In this document: positions 34,935 to 43,642 of the stretch, piece after piece
Position numbering within the stretch: the stretch's first letter is position 1
Layout of the letters: each line of letters opens with the position of its first letter
Notes under the pieces: model-generated
The model's database searches: none
What the model saw: the letters and a program-made list of their open reading frames with translations, nothing else
Told to the model about the DNA's origin: nothing
Translations under genes and position numbers: made by a program
Assembly (NCBI RefSeq): GCF_947498095.1
Contig: NZ_CANMJE010000004.1
Coordinates: forward strand, 124,001 to 188,000
Direction of reading: 5' to 3'
Source: an uncultured Shimia sp.
GTDB lineage: Bacteria > Pseudomonadota > Alphaproteobacteria > Rhodobacterales > Rhodobacteraceae
DNA length: 64,000 nt

Positions 34935-37900
34935 TCAGGCCACCAGTGACTCGGCGGCTTTCAGATCAACCGATACCAGTTGTGACACGCCCTGCTCGGC
35001 CATCGTGACCCCGAACAAACGATCCATACGCGCCATCGTGACCGCGTGGTGCGTGATGATCAGGAAACGCGTGTTGGTCTGGCGACACATTTCGTCCAAC
35101 AGATCGCAGAACCGCGTGACGTTGGCGTCGTCCAAGGGGGCGTCGACCTCGTCCAGAACACAGATCGGCGCAGGATTGGCCAGGAACACTGCAAAGATCA
35201 GCGCCATCGCAGTCAGGGTTTGCTCACCGCCCGACAAAAGGCTGAGGGTCGAAAGCTTCTTGCCCGGAGGCTGGCACATGATCTCTAGTCCCGCCTCAAG
35301 CGGGTCATCGCTTTCGACCAGAACAAGGTTCGCCTCTCCACCGCCAAAGAGATGTTTAAAGAGCATCGAGAAGTTAGAGTTCACCTGCTCAAAGGCGGTC
35401 AGCAAGCGCTCGCGCCCTTCGCGGTTCAGGCTGGCGATGCCATTGCGCAGGGTTTTGATCGCCTCTTCCAGATCCGCTTTTTCGGTGACCAAAAGGTCAT
35501 GTTCTTCCTGAACTTCTTTGGCGTCTTCTTCGGCGCGCAGGTTCACGGCCCCCAGCGCATCGCGCTGACGTTTTAGACGGTTTACATCCGCCTCGATCGC
35601 GTGGCTGTCGGGCATCTGGTCCGGCACCACGTCCAGCCGTTCCAACAGAGCCGCCGGCGACACCTGTTGTTCTTCGTAAATCCGCTCTGCCGCATAAGAC
35701 ACGGTCTCGCGCGCTGCATCTGCCCGTGCCTCGGACCGTGCGCGCGCCTCACGCGCCTCGCTAGCAGCGCGTTCAGCGTCCCGTTCGCCGGTCTCAGCTG
35801 CCCGCAATGCCGTTTCAGCCTCCGCCAACACATCAGCCGCTGTGCGGCGACGCGCTTCGGCCTCTTCTATGGCCCCGGTCAGTTCTTCGCGCTTGGCAGC
35901 AATCTCTTCCGGCGCGCTGGCGGCGTCTTTCAACTCGGCCTCGGACGTCGCCTTGCGCTCGGCCAGCTCGCCGATCCGCTTTTCTGCGGTTTCAAGCCGG
36001 TGGCGCCAACCGCTGATTTCCTTGGTGACTTCCTGAGCGCGGCGCAGACGTGCTTCACCCTCGCGCCGCAACTCATCATGAGACGAGCGCTTGGTCATCA
36101 TGGTGATCCGCGCCGCCTCAACCGTCATCTTGACGTCTTCGACACCTGACCGCGCGGCATCCAGGTCACCAAGATCAGCCACGGCCCGTTCGGCTTCGAG
36201 CACTTGCGAGCGCGCCGACATTGCCTCTTCTTCATGGCGTGCCACGGCAAGACCAAGGGATTCCAAACGCCCTTCGGCCAGATTGCGATCTGCTTCGGCC
36301 CGGCTCAGCGCCCGGTTGGCATCTGCTACAGCACGATCCGCGTCCCGGCGCGCCAAACGTGCGGCCTTGTCCAGCTCAGACAATTCACGCAGCCGCGCCT
36401 GAAGGGTTTCATGGGCCTGTACGGCCCCATCCGCCCGCGCGGTGGCCTGTGCCATCTGCTGTTTCAATTCTTCCAGACGGTTGAGCTGCTGCAATCGGAG
36501 CGCCGCCGCACTTGGGGCGTCTTCGGCCCAGGCCCGATAACCGTCCCAGCGCCACAGATCGCCCTCAAGCGATACCAACCGCTGGCCTGGTTTCAGAAAA
36601 GGCTGCAACCGCATGGCATCTTCGGTGGCAATCAGACCAATCTGACTCATCCGGCGCTGCAGCACTTCTGGCACCGAGACATGTGACACAAGCGATGTCA
36701 CGCCATCTGGCAAAGGCTGGTCAGCATCATAGGGGGGCAACACATGCCATCCCGACGGGCCATCTTCATCTACTTCGGGCGCGCGCAGGTCATCGGCCAT
36801 CGCCGCGCCCAGCGCCTTTTCAAAGCCTTGCTGAACCTGCAGGCGATCCAGAATTTGCCCGCCTTCGGCCGTGTCGCGTTCGACAAGTTTCGCAAGCGCG
36901 GTTACCTCGGCGCGCAAGGCATTCAACTCACCCTCGGCCTCGGAACGTTCCGCCCGCGCATCCGCCTCACGTGATTGCGTCTCAGCCCGATCGGTTTCAG
37001 CCTGTGCCAGTGTTTCTTCTGCCGTCTGAGCCGCCTGAACAGCGCCAGATTCTGCGTTTTTTGCAGTTTCAAAGTCTTCAGACGCCTTGACCAGCGCGGC
37101 TTTGGATGTCTCGACAGCGTCGCGGGCTTTGCCGGCCTCGGACTCGCTCTTTTCTTGTGTCTTGCGGCTGTCTTCCAGCAGGCGATGGGCGGATTGGTGA
37201 CGTGCGGCAAGTCGCGCGACGTCCTCGGTCAGTTGCGACAGATCGCTTTCGCGCTCTTGCAGCACGCTGGCTGCGCTACGGGCATCCTCTGACGCACCTT
37301 CAAGCCGCATGTCGTGGCCTTCGCCCGCCTTGGCCAACTCTTTGGCTTCCCACTCAAGCCGCTCGATGGTCTCACCCGCATCCCGATTCAGTCCGGATTC
37401 GCGTTCGATGTCCTTGGACAGTTGTTCAATCCGGCTTTGCAGCGTCTCGATGATCTGTAGCGCATGGGCTTCCTGATCGTTCAGGGTGTCGCGTTGCACT
37501 TGCAACCGCTGCAACACAGCCGCCGCAATCGCCTCTTCCTCACGCAGGGGCGGCAAGGCATCATCTCGCGCCACCCGTTCCTTGGCCGCGGCACGTGCCG
37601 CACCTTCAGCCTGCGCTGCCAGCGTGGTGCGTTCCCGCAGCGTGTCATCCGCCGAGGCCCGCGCCTCGTCGGCTTCTTTCCAGCGGCGATAGAGCAGCAG
37701 ACCTTCGGACTGGCGCAGTTCTTCTCCAATACTGCGATAGCGCGCCGCCTGACGCGCCTGACGTGCCAGTTGCGCCAATTGCGAGGCCAGCTGTTCGATC
37801 ACATCATCAACCCGCGCGAGGTTGGTTTCAGCACCCTTCAGTTTCAGCTCGGCCTCGTGGCGACGCTGATAAAGCCCTGAAATCCCGGCCGCCTCTTCCA

Positions 37901-38390
37901 GAATGCGGCGGCGTGCTTTCGGTTTGGCGTTGATCAGCTCGGCAATTTGGCCCTGACGGACCAAGGCTGGCGAATGCGCCCCAGTTGACGCATCCGCGAA
38001 CAACATCTGCACGTCGCGCGCCCGCACATCCTTGGTGTTGACCTTATAGGCGCTGCCAACATCGCGGGTGATGCGCCGGACGATCTCAAGATTGTCGTCT
38101 TCGTTGAAGCCCGCCGGAGCAAGCCGCTCACCATTGTCGATTTGCAGCGCAACCTCGGCAAAATTGCGGGCGGGCCGCGTGGCGGCACCTGCAAAGATCA
38201 CGTCCTCCATGCCGCCGCCGCGCATCGCAGTGGGGCGGTTCTCGCCCATCACCCAACGCAGCGCTTCCAGAAGGTTGGACTTGCCACAGCCATTTGGCCC
38301 GACGACGCCTGTCAGCCCATCGGCAATGATCAGGTCGGTCGGATCTACAAAGCTCTTAAAGCCTGTCAGTCTGAGTTTCGAAAAACGCAA
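34935..38390 (-). CDS. smc: Chromosome segregation protein SMC
   Basis: An 1151-residue SMC ATPase: Walker A GPNGCGKSNLLEALRW near the N-terminus, two long coiled coils around a hinge (near GLIATEDAMRLQPFLKPGQR), and C-terminal signature LSGGEQTLTAMALIF with Walker B PICVLDEVDAPLDD. It compacts and segregates the chromosome. The start is a TTG at 38390 (LRFSKLRLTGFKSF aligns with the family's MRFSKL...). A further TTG at 38438 is possible but would add an unusual extension. Confidence 0.96.
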   Translation of the reverse strand: MRFSKLRLTGFKSFVDPTDLIIADGLTGVVGPNGCGKSNLLEALRWVMGENRPTAMRGGGMEDVIFAGAATRPARNFAEVALQIDNGERLAPAGFNEDDNLEIVRRITRDVGSAYKVNTKDVRARDVQMLFADASTGAHSPALVRQGQIAELINAKPKARRRILEEAAGISGLYQRRHEAELKLKGAETNLARVDDVIEQLASQLAQLARQARQAARYRSIGEELRQSEGLLLYRRWKEADEARASADDTLRERTTLAAQAEGAARAAAKERVARDDALPPLREEEAIAAAVLQRLQVQRDTLNDQEAHALQIIETLQSRIEQLSKDIERESGLNRDAGETIERLEWEAKELAKAGEGHDMRLEGASEDARSAASVLQERESDLSQLTEDVARLAARHQSAHRLLEDSRKTQEKSESEAGKARDAVETSKAALVKASEDFETAKNAESGAVQAAQTAEETLAQAETDRAETQSREADARAERSEAEGELNALRAEVTALAKLVERDTAEGGQILDRLQVQQGFEKALGAAMADDLRAPEVDEDGPSGWHVLPPYDADQPLPDGVTSLVSHVSVPEVLQRRMSQIGLIATEDAMRLQPFLKPGQRLVSLEGDLWRWDGYRAWAEDAPSAAALRLQQLNRLEELKQQMAQATARADGAVQAHETLQARLRELSELDKAARLARRDADRAVADANRALSRAEADRNLAEGRLESLGLAVARHEEEAMSARSQVLEAERAVADLGDLDAARSGVEDVKMTVEAARITMMTKRSSHDELRREGEARLRRAQEVTKEISGWRHRLETAEKRIGELAERKATSEAELKDAASAPEEIAAKREELTGAIEEAEARRRTAADVLAEAETALRAAETGERDAERAASEAREARARSEARADAARETVSYAAERIYEEQQVSPAALLERLDVVPDQMPDSHAIEADVNRLKRQRDALGAVNLRAEEDAKEVQEEHDLLVTEKADLEEAIKTLRNGIASLNREGRERLLTAFEQVNSNFSMLFKHLFGGGEANLVLVESDDPLEAGLEIMCQPPGKKLSTLSLLSGGEQTLTAMALIFAVFLANPAPICVLDEVDAPLDDANVTRFCDLLDEMCRQTNTRFLIITHHAVTMARMDRLFGVTMAEQGVSQLVSVDLKAAESLVA

Positions 38391-38607
38391 AAGCTGCCTG
38401 TTGTCCCGTGATTCTCGTTGTCCAGTCAGGTTGCCCAAGCCCAGCCCTTCAAGTCAACGACGATCCACAGAATATGGCCAAATCGGCAGAGTTATCCACA
38501 AGATATTGATCTCCGTGCCTTGAATTTTCAAATCAAACGGGGCGCTGGATGACGTTCAGGGGTCGCAATCCGTCTTGACCTGCTGAGTCTGCGCGTTAAA
38601 CAGGAGC
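38391..38607. other. Upstream region between smc and the riboswitch
   Basis: About 215 bases, somewhat AT-richer than the flanks, between the divergent smc and cbtB transcripts. It should contain both promoters. I cannot assign boxes with confidence and see no additional gene. Confidence 0.4.
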
Positions 38608-38785
38608 TGTGTGGTATCCATCGGGTCAACCGGCGGATAAACGGGAATGTGGAAGAGGCCTGCGCCTTGAGCCACAGCCGCCCCCGCGACTGTAAGTGGC
38701 GAGCGCGCGTTCACAACCACTGGAGGGCAACCTCTGGGAAGGGAATGCACCGCGTCGACCCACGAGCCAGGAGACCGGCCGCGCA
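38608..38785 (+). promoter_or_regulatory. Cobalamin (B12) riboswitch controlling cbtBA
   Basis: Conserved blocks appear in the correct order: ACGGGAATGTGG (38641-38652), GAGCCACAGCCGCCCCCGCG then ACTGTAAG (38669-38696), ACCACTGGAGGG, CTGGGAAGGG, and the B12 box AGCCAGGAGACCGGCC (38765-38780). Downstream, CCCGTC and GACGGG arms can form a hairpin just before GGAG and the cbtB ATG, a plausible expression platform acting on translation or transcription. Ligand binding is expected to switch off cobalt uptake genes. Confidence 0.92.
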
Positions 38786-38836
38786 GATAACGTAACCCCC
38801 ACCCGTCGGGTGTGACGGGACAAGGAGACAGTGACT

Positions 38837-39007
38837 ATGACGACCAAAACTGCACAAATCACCGCAGTCCGCACGAACACCGCCGCGTTCATCCTCGTGA
38901 CCCTCGTGGGTCTCGGTCTGTTGACCGTGTCAGGCATGGCGCAAGCTACTGTGCTGCATGACGCCGCGCACGATCAGCGTCACGCAATGGCATTCCCCTG
39001 CCACTAA
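38837..39007 (+). CDS. cbtB: CbtB cobalt-transport subunit
   Basis: A 56-residue protein with one transmembrane helix (AAFILVTLVGLGLLTV) and a His-rich C-terminus, LHDAAHDQRHAMAFPCH, the metal-binding tail typical of CbtB. GGAG is eight bases before the ATG. It is the first gene after the cobalamin riboswitch and is followed at 19 bases by cbtA. Confidence 0.9.
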   Translation: MTTKTAQITAVRTNTAAFILVTLVGLGLLTVSGMAQATVLHDAAHDQRHAMAFPCH

Positions 39008-39026
39008 GCGTGCGCCTAACGGCACA

Positions 39027-39716
39027 ATGACCAAAAATTTGTTGTCCAGCGCTGCGTTCGCTGGCCTGATAGCAGGGCTGATTGCCGCCCTGCTTCAGTT
39101 CGTTTTCGTCATCCCGCTTTTGCTGGAGGGCGAATTGTATGAAACCGGTGCCCGGCTTCATTTTGTTGTTGATGGCACCGCACAGTCCGACAAGGGCGCG
39201 CCAGATCTCGGCGGCGAATGGGGCCGCCATCTGATGACCGTTGGCTTCAATATTGTCACGTACGTGGGCTATGGCCTGCTGATCATCGTGGCGATGGGCC
39301 TTGCCCGCGACCGTACGGGCACGACGATCTCTGCTAAGAATGGCTTGATCTGGGGTATCTGTGGCTTTATCGCCGTTCAGCTTGCCCCCGCTGCAGGCCT
39401 GCCCCCGGAACTGCCTGGCACGCCAGCTGCAGAACTGGCGCCGCGCCAGATCTGGTGGATCTCAACGATCGTTGTTACGGCCCTTGGACTGGCGATCATC
39501 GCCTTTACAGATGCCGTGTGGAAACAGGCCATCGGCCTCGTGCTGATCTTGGTTCCGCACCTGATCGGCGCCCCCCATCTTGATACCTATTATGGTGTCG
39601 CACCGCCTGAGTTGTCGGCCGAATTTGCGACCCTCAGCATGGGTGTCGCCATGGTCGGATGGGCCACTTTGGGCTACTTCTGCGGCCACTTCTTTGCCAG
39701 CGGCGAAGAGGCCTGA
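39027..39716 (+). CDS. cbtA: CbtA cobalt-transport membrane subunit
   Basis: A 229-residue protein with ~5-6 hydrophobic segments: AAFAGLIAGLIAALLQFVFV at the N-terminus, IWGICGFIAVQLAPAAGLPP, and LILVPHLIGAP. LPPELPGTPAAELAPRQIWW is characteristic of CbtA. It is predicted to import cobalt with CbtB under B12 control. Start at ATG 39027, which follows cbtB closely; the earlier in-frame codons overlap cbtB. Confidence 0.9.
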   Translation: MTKNLLSSAAFAGLIAGLIAALLQFVFVIPLLLEGELYETGARLHFVVDGTAQSDKGAPDLGGEWGRHLMTVGFNIVTYVGYGLLIIVAMGLARDRTGTTISAKNGLIWGICGFIAVQLAPAAGLPPELPGTPAAELAPRQIWWISTIVVTALGLAIIAFTDAVWKQAIGLVLILVPHLIGAPHLDTYYGVAPPELSAEFATLSMGVAMVGWATLGYFCGHFFASGEEA

Positions 39717-39756
39717 CCCCTTTTGCGCCTCCCTCTCAAGGGGGGCGGCGACCACA

Positions 39757-39819
39757 CTTCGTATTGCCGGAAATACTCTCGGGTGAATTGGCCGCTAGAG
39801 GCCAAGAGGGGCAAGGTCC
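39757..39819 (-). repeat. Dispersed two-hairpin 3'-end element, copy 4 (after the DUF1636 gene)
   Basis: On the minus strand after the stop: a short GC stem, then TTGGCC-TCTAGC-GGCCAA, then TCACCCGAGAGTATTTCCGG and CAATACGAAG. It shares the second stem of copy 1 and the core of copy 3. It separates the convergent cbtA and DUF1636 genes. Confidence 0.7.
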
Positions 39820-40152
39820 CTACTCTGCCGGCACGCGACCCTTCAGACAGAACCGCAACCGCCCGGCAGGCCGCGCATCTTCGATGATGCCGTCCTTGGT
39901 GTTTTCATACAGCTGCGACAGGGCGACGATGTCGTCAACATCCCCCGCCTCGACCCCTGAAAACAGATAGGCCATCTTGCCCGGCGCGCGAAGCGCCAGT
40001 GACACCGGCGCGTCACAGAGGTTCATACAGGGCGTCAGAATCACCTCGACCTGAGGCGTCACTTTGGTCCGCACAGCCTCAGCCAGCGCCGGTCCCGGCA
40101 CGTCGCCGCTCTGGTCAGCGCAGGTTTCGCAAATGAACAGCTTGTGGCCCAT
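39820..40152 (-). CDS. DUF1636 protein, cysteine-motif ferredoxin-like
   Basis: A 110-residue protein with two cysteine pairs, ICETCADQ and PCMNLCDAPVSLAL, arranged like a thioredoxin-fold [2Fe-2S] ferredoxin, and a further Cys near the C-terminus (RFCLKG). This is DUF1636 by memory. The family is often found close to cobalt or cobalamin genes, and here it faces cbtBA. I chose ATG 40152 (MGHKLFICETC) with AAAGGG before it. A role in metal or cofactor handling is inferred only. Confidence 0.8.
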   Translation of the reverse strand: MGHKLFICETCADQSGDVPGPALAEAVRTKVTPQVEVILTPCMNLCDAPVSLALRAPGKMAYLFSGVEAGDVDDIVALSQLYENTKDGIIEDARPAGRLRFCLKGRVPAE

Positions 40153-40229
40153 GTCGTGCCCTTTCATGAGGCTGGACTATCCCGCCTCTGACTGCCACAC
40201 AAGCACCCGCACGCATAAGGAGCAAGCCC

Positions 40230-40697
40230 ATGCCCAGTATTCAGGTGATCCCCGGCGACCCGCGCGACCCGCAGGCCACGCAGCTCCTGCGGCAAAGCCA
40301 CGCCCTCATGCAAACCCTGTTTGAACCGGAAGAGAACCACTTACTGGACATCGACGAGTTGTGCGTTCCCTCGATCCGATTCTTTGTGGCCCGCGAGGGG
40401 CTGACCGCGCTTGGCTGCGTGGCGCTGGCCAACAAGGGCGACTATGGCGAGGTCAAATCGATGTTTGTCGACCCAAAGGCCCGCGGCAAAGGCATTGCCC
40501 ACCACCTGATGCGACAGGTCGAGACCGAAGCGCGTGCGCAAGGGTTGGCCACCATCAAGCTGGAGACAGGCGACAAGCTGACCCAGGCCCACAGTCTCTA
40601 CAAGGCGCATGGGTTTGTTGATTGTGGCCCCTTTGGCGATTACGCAGCCAACAAGACCTCGATCTTTATGACCAAGGACTTACCGCCACAGCCCTGA
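40230..40697 (+). CDS. GNAT-family N-acetyltransferase
   Basis: A 155-residue GNAT: strand LGCVALANKGDYGEVKSMFV, the acetyl-CoA loop DPKARGKGIAHHLMRQVE and LETGDKLTQAHSLYKAHGF followed by GPFGDY. It resembles the YsnE/PanM-like small GNATs that acetylate small amines; the substrate is unknown. AGGAG precedes the ATG. It is plus-strand and 93 bases before the DUF484 gene. Confidence 0.87.
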   Translation: MPSIQVIPGDPRDPQATQLLRQSHALMQTLFEPEENHLLDIDELCVPSIRFFVAREGLTALGCVALANKGDYGEVKSMFVDPKARGKGIAHHLMRQVETEARAQGLATIKLETGDKLTQAHSLYKAHGFVDCGPFGDYAANKTSIFMTKDLPPQP

Positions 40698-40790
40698 GTG
40701 GCCTTGGCAAGCCCCCTCATTCGACAAAAAAACAGAAGAAATCTGCGCACGGCTCTGATAAGGTCGCGCCAAAGACAAAAAGAGGCCCGC

Positions 40791-41498
40791 ATGAGCAGCC
40801 AGCCCAAAATTGACGACGCCCTGCGCGAAAAGATCATTTCCGAGCCGGACGTGATCCTTGAAGATCAGGACCTGATGCAGGCCCTGATTGCCGCCAATGA
40901 AAAGACTATGGGTGGCAATATTGTCGACCTGCGCGGCATCGCAATGGAACGGCTCGAAGCCCGCCTCGACCGGCTGGAAGACACGCACCGCAGCGTGATC
41001 GCCGCCGCTTATGAAAACCTTGCGGGCACCAATCAGGTTCACCGGGCCATCCTGCGGATGCTGGACCCGGTTGAATTTGAATCCTTCCTGCATGACCTTG
41101 GCGGTGAAGTGGCCGAAATCCTGCGAGTCGACGAAGTGCGGTTGGTTCTGGAATCCGTGCAATCCGAAGACGATCCGGCCATTCAGCGTTTGGGCGACGT
41201 GCTGTCGGTCGCTGAGCCGGGCTTTATCGACACCTATCTCACTGGTGGACGGAATATCCCGCTGCGTCAGGTCACGCTGCGCCAAATCCAGTCTGGAGAC
41301 GACCGCATTTTTGGCGAAAAGGCCGAGTTCATCCGCTCCGAAGCCTGCCTGAAGCTCGACTTTGGCGAGGGCCGCCTGCCCGGCCTGTTGGTCATGGGCG
41401 CCGAAGACCCGCACCAGTTCACACCGCAAAAAGGCACTGACCTTTTGGCCTTTTTTGCGGGCGTCTTTGAACGCGCCATGCGGCGCTGGCTGTCTTGA
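40791..41498 (+). CDS. DUF484 family protein
   Basis: A 235-residue GAF-like protein. VILEDQDLMQALIAANEKTM and LRGIAMERLEARLDRLEDTH form the helical start; the C-terminus has LPGLLVMGAEDPHQFTPQKG then TDLLAFFAGVFERAMRRWL. DUF484 genes are almost always next to xerC, as here (TTGA overlap). The function is unknown. AGAGG precedes the ATG at 40791. Confidence 0.88.
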   Translation: MSSQPKIDDALREKIISEPDVILEDQDLMQALIAANEKTMGGNIVDLRGIAMERLEARLDRLEDTHRSVIAAAYENLAGTNQVHRAILRMLDPVEFESFLHDLGGEVAEILRVDEVRLVLESVQSEDDPAIQRLGDVLSVAEPGFIDTYLTGGRNIPLRQVTLRQIQSGDDRIFGEKAEFIRSEACLKLDFGEGRLPGLLVMGAEDPHQFTPQKGTDLLAFFAGVFERAMRRWLS

Positions 41499-42409
41499 TT
41501 ACCCCGGCTGCTGCCGAAACTCTTCAACTCTGGCTGGCCAGCCGCTCTGCTCTTGGGGGCGCCTCTGAGAACACGATCCGCGCCTATCAGGCCGACCTGA
41601 TCGACTTTCTGTCTTTCATGACCGAACACAAAGGCGAGGCGCAGGGCCTGAACGCGCTGAAAACCATCCGTGTTCCTGACATGCGCGCGTGGATGGCCCG
41701 CACGCGATCAACCGAGGTCGGCGCGAGGTCGCTTGCGCGCAAACTCTCTGCCGTCAAAAGTTTTTTTCGCTGGCTATCGGAACGCGAAGGCTTTGATGCG
41801 ACCGCTGTTTTGTCCACTCGATCCCCGAAGTTTCAACGCAAACTGCCACGCCCACTGGCTGCTGACGCGGCCAAGGCGGTGATCGACACGATCGAGCTGC
41901 AGCACGAAAACCCGTGGATCAGCGCGCGGGATGTGGCCGTTGTGACTCTGCTATACGGGTGCGGCTTGCGGATTTCCGAGGCTCTGTGTCTTAATGGGTC
42001 CGACGCCCCTCTGCCCTCCGTTCTGCGCATCCTTGGCAAGGGCGACAAAGAACGCGTTGTGCCAGTGATCGATGCCGCACGTGAAGCGGTAGACGTCTAT
42101 CTCAGTCTCTGCCCCTACCCAATGAATGCGGACGCCCCCCTGTTTCGCGGCGCTCGTGGTGGGCGTTTGTCACCACGCGTTGTCTCTGGCGCGATGCAGG
42201 CAACACGGATGCAACTGGGTCTGCCCGCAACGGCAACACCCCACGCAATGCGCCACAGCTTTGCCACGCATCTGCTGGAAGCCGGTGGCGATCTTCGCGC
42301 CATTCAGGAATTGTTAGGCCACGCCTCGCTTTCGACAACACAAGCCTATACAGCCGTCGACACGGCGCGTTTGATGGAAGTCTACAACAAGACTCACCCC
42401 AAAGCCTGA
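41495..42409 (+). CDS. xerC: Tyrosine recombinase XerC
   Basis: A 304-residue recombinase with SAM-like N-terminal domain (SENTIRAYQADLIDFLSFM) and a C-terminal catalytic domain with Arg in CGLRISEAL, Lys in LGKGDKERVVP, HAMRHSFATH, LLGHASLSTTQAYTAVD (Tyr nucleophile). It resolves chromosome dimers with XerD at dif. The start (TTG) overlaps the DUF484 stop by four bases. This is the housekeeping recombinase by context, not an island integrase. Confidence 0.93.
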   Translation: MITPAAAETLQLWLASRSALGGASENTIRAYQADLIDFLSFMTEHKGEAQGLNALKTIRVPDMRAWMARTRSTEVGARSLARKLSAVKSFFRWLSEREGFDATAVLSTRSPKFQRKLPRPLAADAAKAVIDTIELQHENPWISARDVAVVTLLYGCGLRISEALCLNGSDAPLPSVLRILGKGDKERVVPVIDAAREAVDVYLSLCPYPMNADAPLFRGARGGRLSPRVVSGAMQATRMQLGLPATATPHAMRHSFATHLLEAGGDLRAIQELLGHASLSTTQAYTAVDTARLMEVYNKTHPKA

Positions 42410-42411
42410 AC

Positions 42412-43005
42412 CTATCCCTGGGCGGCCTTGGCAATTGCCTCGTGCACTTTGGACATCTTACGCCCATGTGATTGCAAAATACCCATGACCTGATGCGCCG
42501 GTAGATCGATTGTCGTCACCCGATCAGCACTAAACAGGAAAATCTCTCCGGCAAGCATGCTTGGAATGTCCGGGCGAAACACCGTGACTTTGTCACCCGT
42601 GCGCTCAACCTCGAACGCGAGTGCCTCGTGATCATCGAACCGCACTAAGATCGGGTTCAAGTGGTCGACCACATATTCGGATTTGGTCGCGCTACCAAAG
42701 ACACCTTTGACCATCGAATAGCCAGGGACATTTTCAGCAAGAATTCGATCCAGCGCCATGACTTTGTCATTGATAACAGACAGATACGAAACCAACCCGG
42801 CAGCGAAACAGAGCAGTACCGCCAACAGGATGACCAAAATATTGACCACCGCTACACCAGCGACGCGCTCAATCGGGATAAACTGCTCGGCTATTTCTGC
42901 CACCGCTGAGGTGACATTGAGCACCTGAACCAGCACGAAGCCCAAAATGACTACCGGGACCAGGAACAACACGCCCCGGATCATGATGTGTTTCAATGCT
43001 TGCAC
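42412..43005 (-). CDS. DUF502 membrane protein
   Basis: A 197-residue protein with two N-terminal hydrophobic segments (IMIRGVLFLVPVVILGFVLV and VNILVILLAVLLCFAAGLVS) and a C-terminal soluble domain that includes YSMVKGVFGS. The layout matches DUF502. GTG start at 43005 preceded by a perfect GGAGG five bases away. It is convergent with xerC. Family function is unknown. Three CATAAG-type repeats lie just upstream. Confidence 0.82.
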   Translation of the reverse strand: MQALKHIMIRGVLFLVPVVILGFVLVQVLNVTSAVAEIAEQFIPIERVAGVAVVNILVILLAVLLCFAAGLVSYLSVINDKVMALDRILAENVPGYSMVKGVFGSATKSEYVVDHLNPILVRFDDHEALAFEVERTGDKVTVFRPDIPSMLAGEIFLFSADRVTTIDLPAHQVMGILQSHGRKMSKVHEAIAKAAQG

Positions 43006-43091
43006 GCTAACCTCCGCGAAAGTGCTCGTGCATTGTGACCCAGACTGACAACTGCGCCAAGTCTATTCAGACAAATCTGCTGCCAACGGGG

Positions 43092-43220
43092 CATAAGCGT
43101 GCACGGCTCACTAAATTGTTTCAAATATACACCAAATAATCCATATGAAATCAAGATGTTAAGCATTTGTAAGAATTTCCGCACACCATAAGCATGCACG
43201 CCAGGAACATAAGTGTGCAC
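43092..43220. promoter_or_regulatory. Three CATAAGYRTGCAC repeats upstream of the DUF502 gene
   Basis: CATAAGCGTGCAC (43092-43104), CATAAGCATGCAC (43187-43199) and CATAAGTGTGCAC (43208-43220). The second and third start 21 bases apart, two helical turns. The last half of each (RTGCAC / GCATGC) is near-palindromic. Likely protein-binding sites, with regulator unknown. Confidence 0.45.
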
Positions 43221-43488
43221 AAGTGGAAAAAGAAAAAGGCCCACCGAATGGCGAGCCCGTTTCTTCTTGATACGATTAATGCAACCGACACAGTTATTCG
43301 TACAGCTCAAAGATTTTTTCAAGTCAAATGCTGTTATAAAATCGGGGGCTGTGAAAGGGGCTGTCTATCGAAAGCCTTCGAAAGATAAAGGTGATTGCCG
43401 GTTTTTGGATATTGAAGTGACGAAATTGGGCCAGAGTGTCCTCAACCGTGTCGATAGGAATTTCATACTCTCCGCTTTAAGCCAGTAA
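43213..43488 (+). pseudogene. Possible remnant of a MarR-family regulator
   Basis: The 3' half encodes RKPSKDKGDCRFLDIEVTKL then GQSVLNRV, similar to the wing and last helix of MarR proteins (REPS..DRR...LT.KG..L). The N-terminal half does not look like a MarR dimerisation/HTH region, and the reading frame around it is short and disrupted relative to a neighbouring frame. I infer a truncated gene, but it may be chance. No Shine-Dalgarno was seen. Confidence 0.25.
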
Positions 43489-43642
43489 CTACTTAATTAA
43501 TGATTTATCTTAAACTTCACTTTGCTTTTTGTCGTATTTTGATGACTATTGGTCCCGATGGGAAACAACTCAAGAATACACTTGGTGCGCGAATTTTTTA
43601 TTGATTTTAACCCTTCAGTAAAACAGCTAAGGGCGTGTTGAA

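Larger units (their letters stand above)
43006..43642. other. 637-base AT-rich gap between the DUF502 and AI-2E genes
   Basis: Base composition shifts to more AT here, marking the start of the accessory-looking block. The gap contains three 13-base direct repeats of the form CATAAGYRTGCAC (43092-43104, 43187-43199, 43208-43220) and a possible MarR-like gene remnant at ~43213-43488. Both flanking promoters must lie here. Confidence 0.5.

Noticed and set aside
41495-42409. Tyrosine recombinase next to an AT-rich accessory block, possibly an island integrase.
   Set aside because: It has the XerC layout and the conserved DUF484-xerC pairing, so it is the housekeeping recombinase. No attachment site was found at either end of the block.
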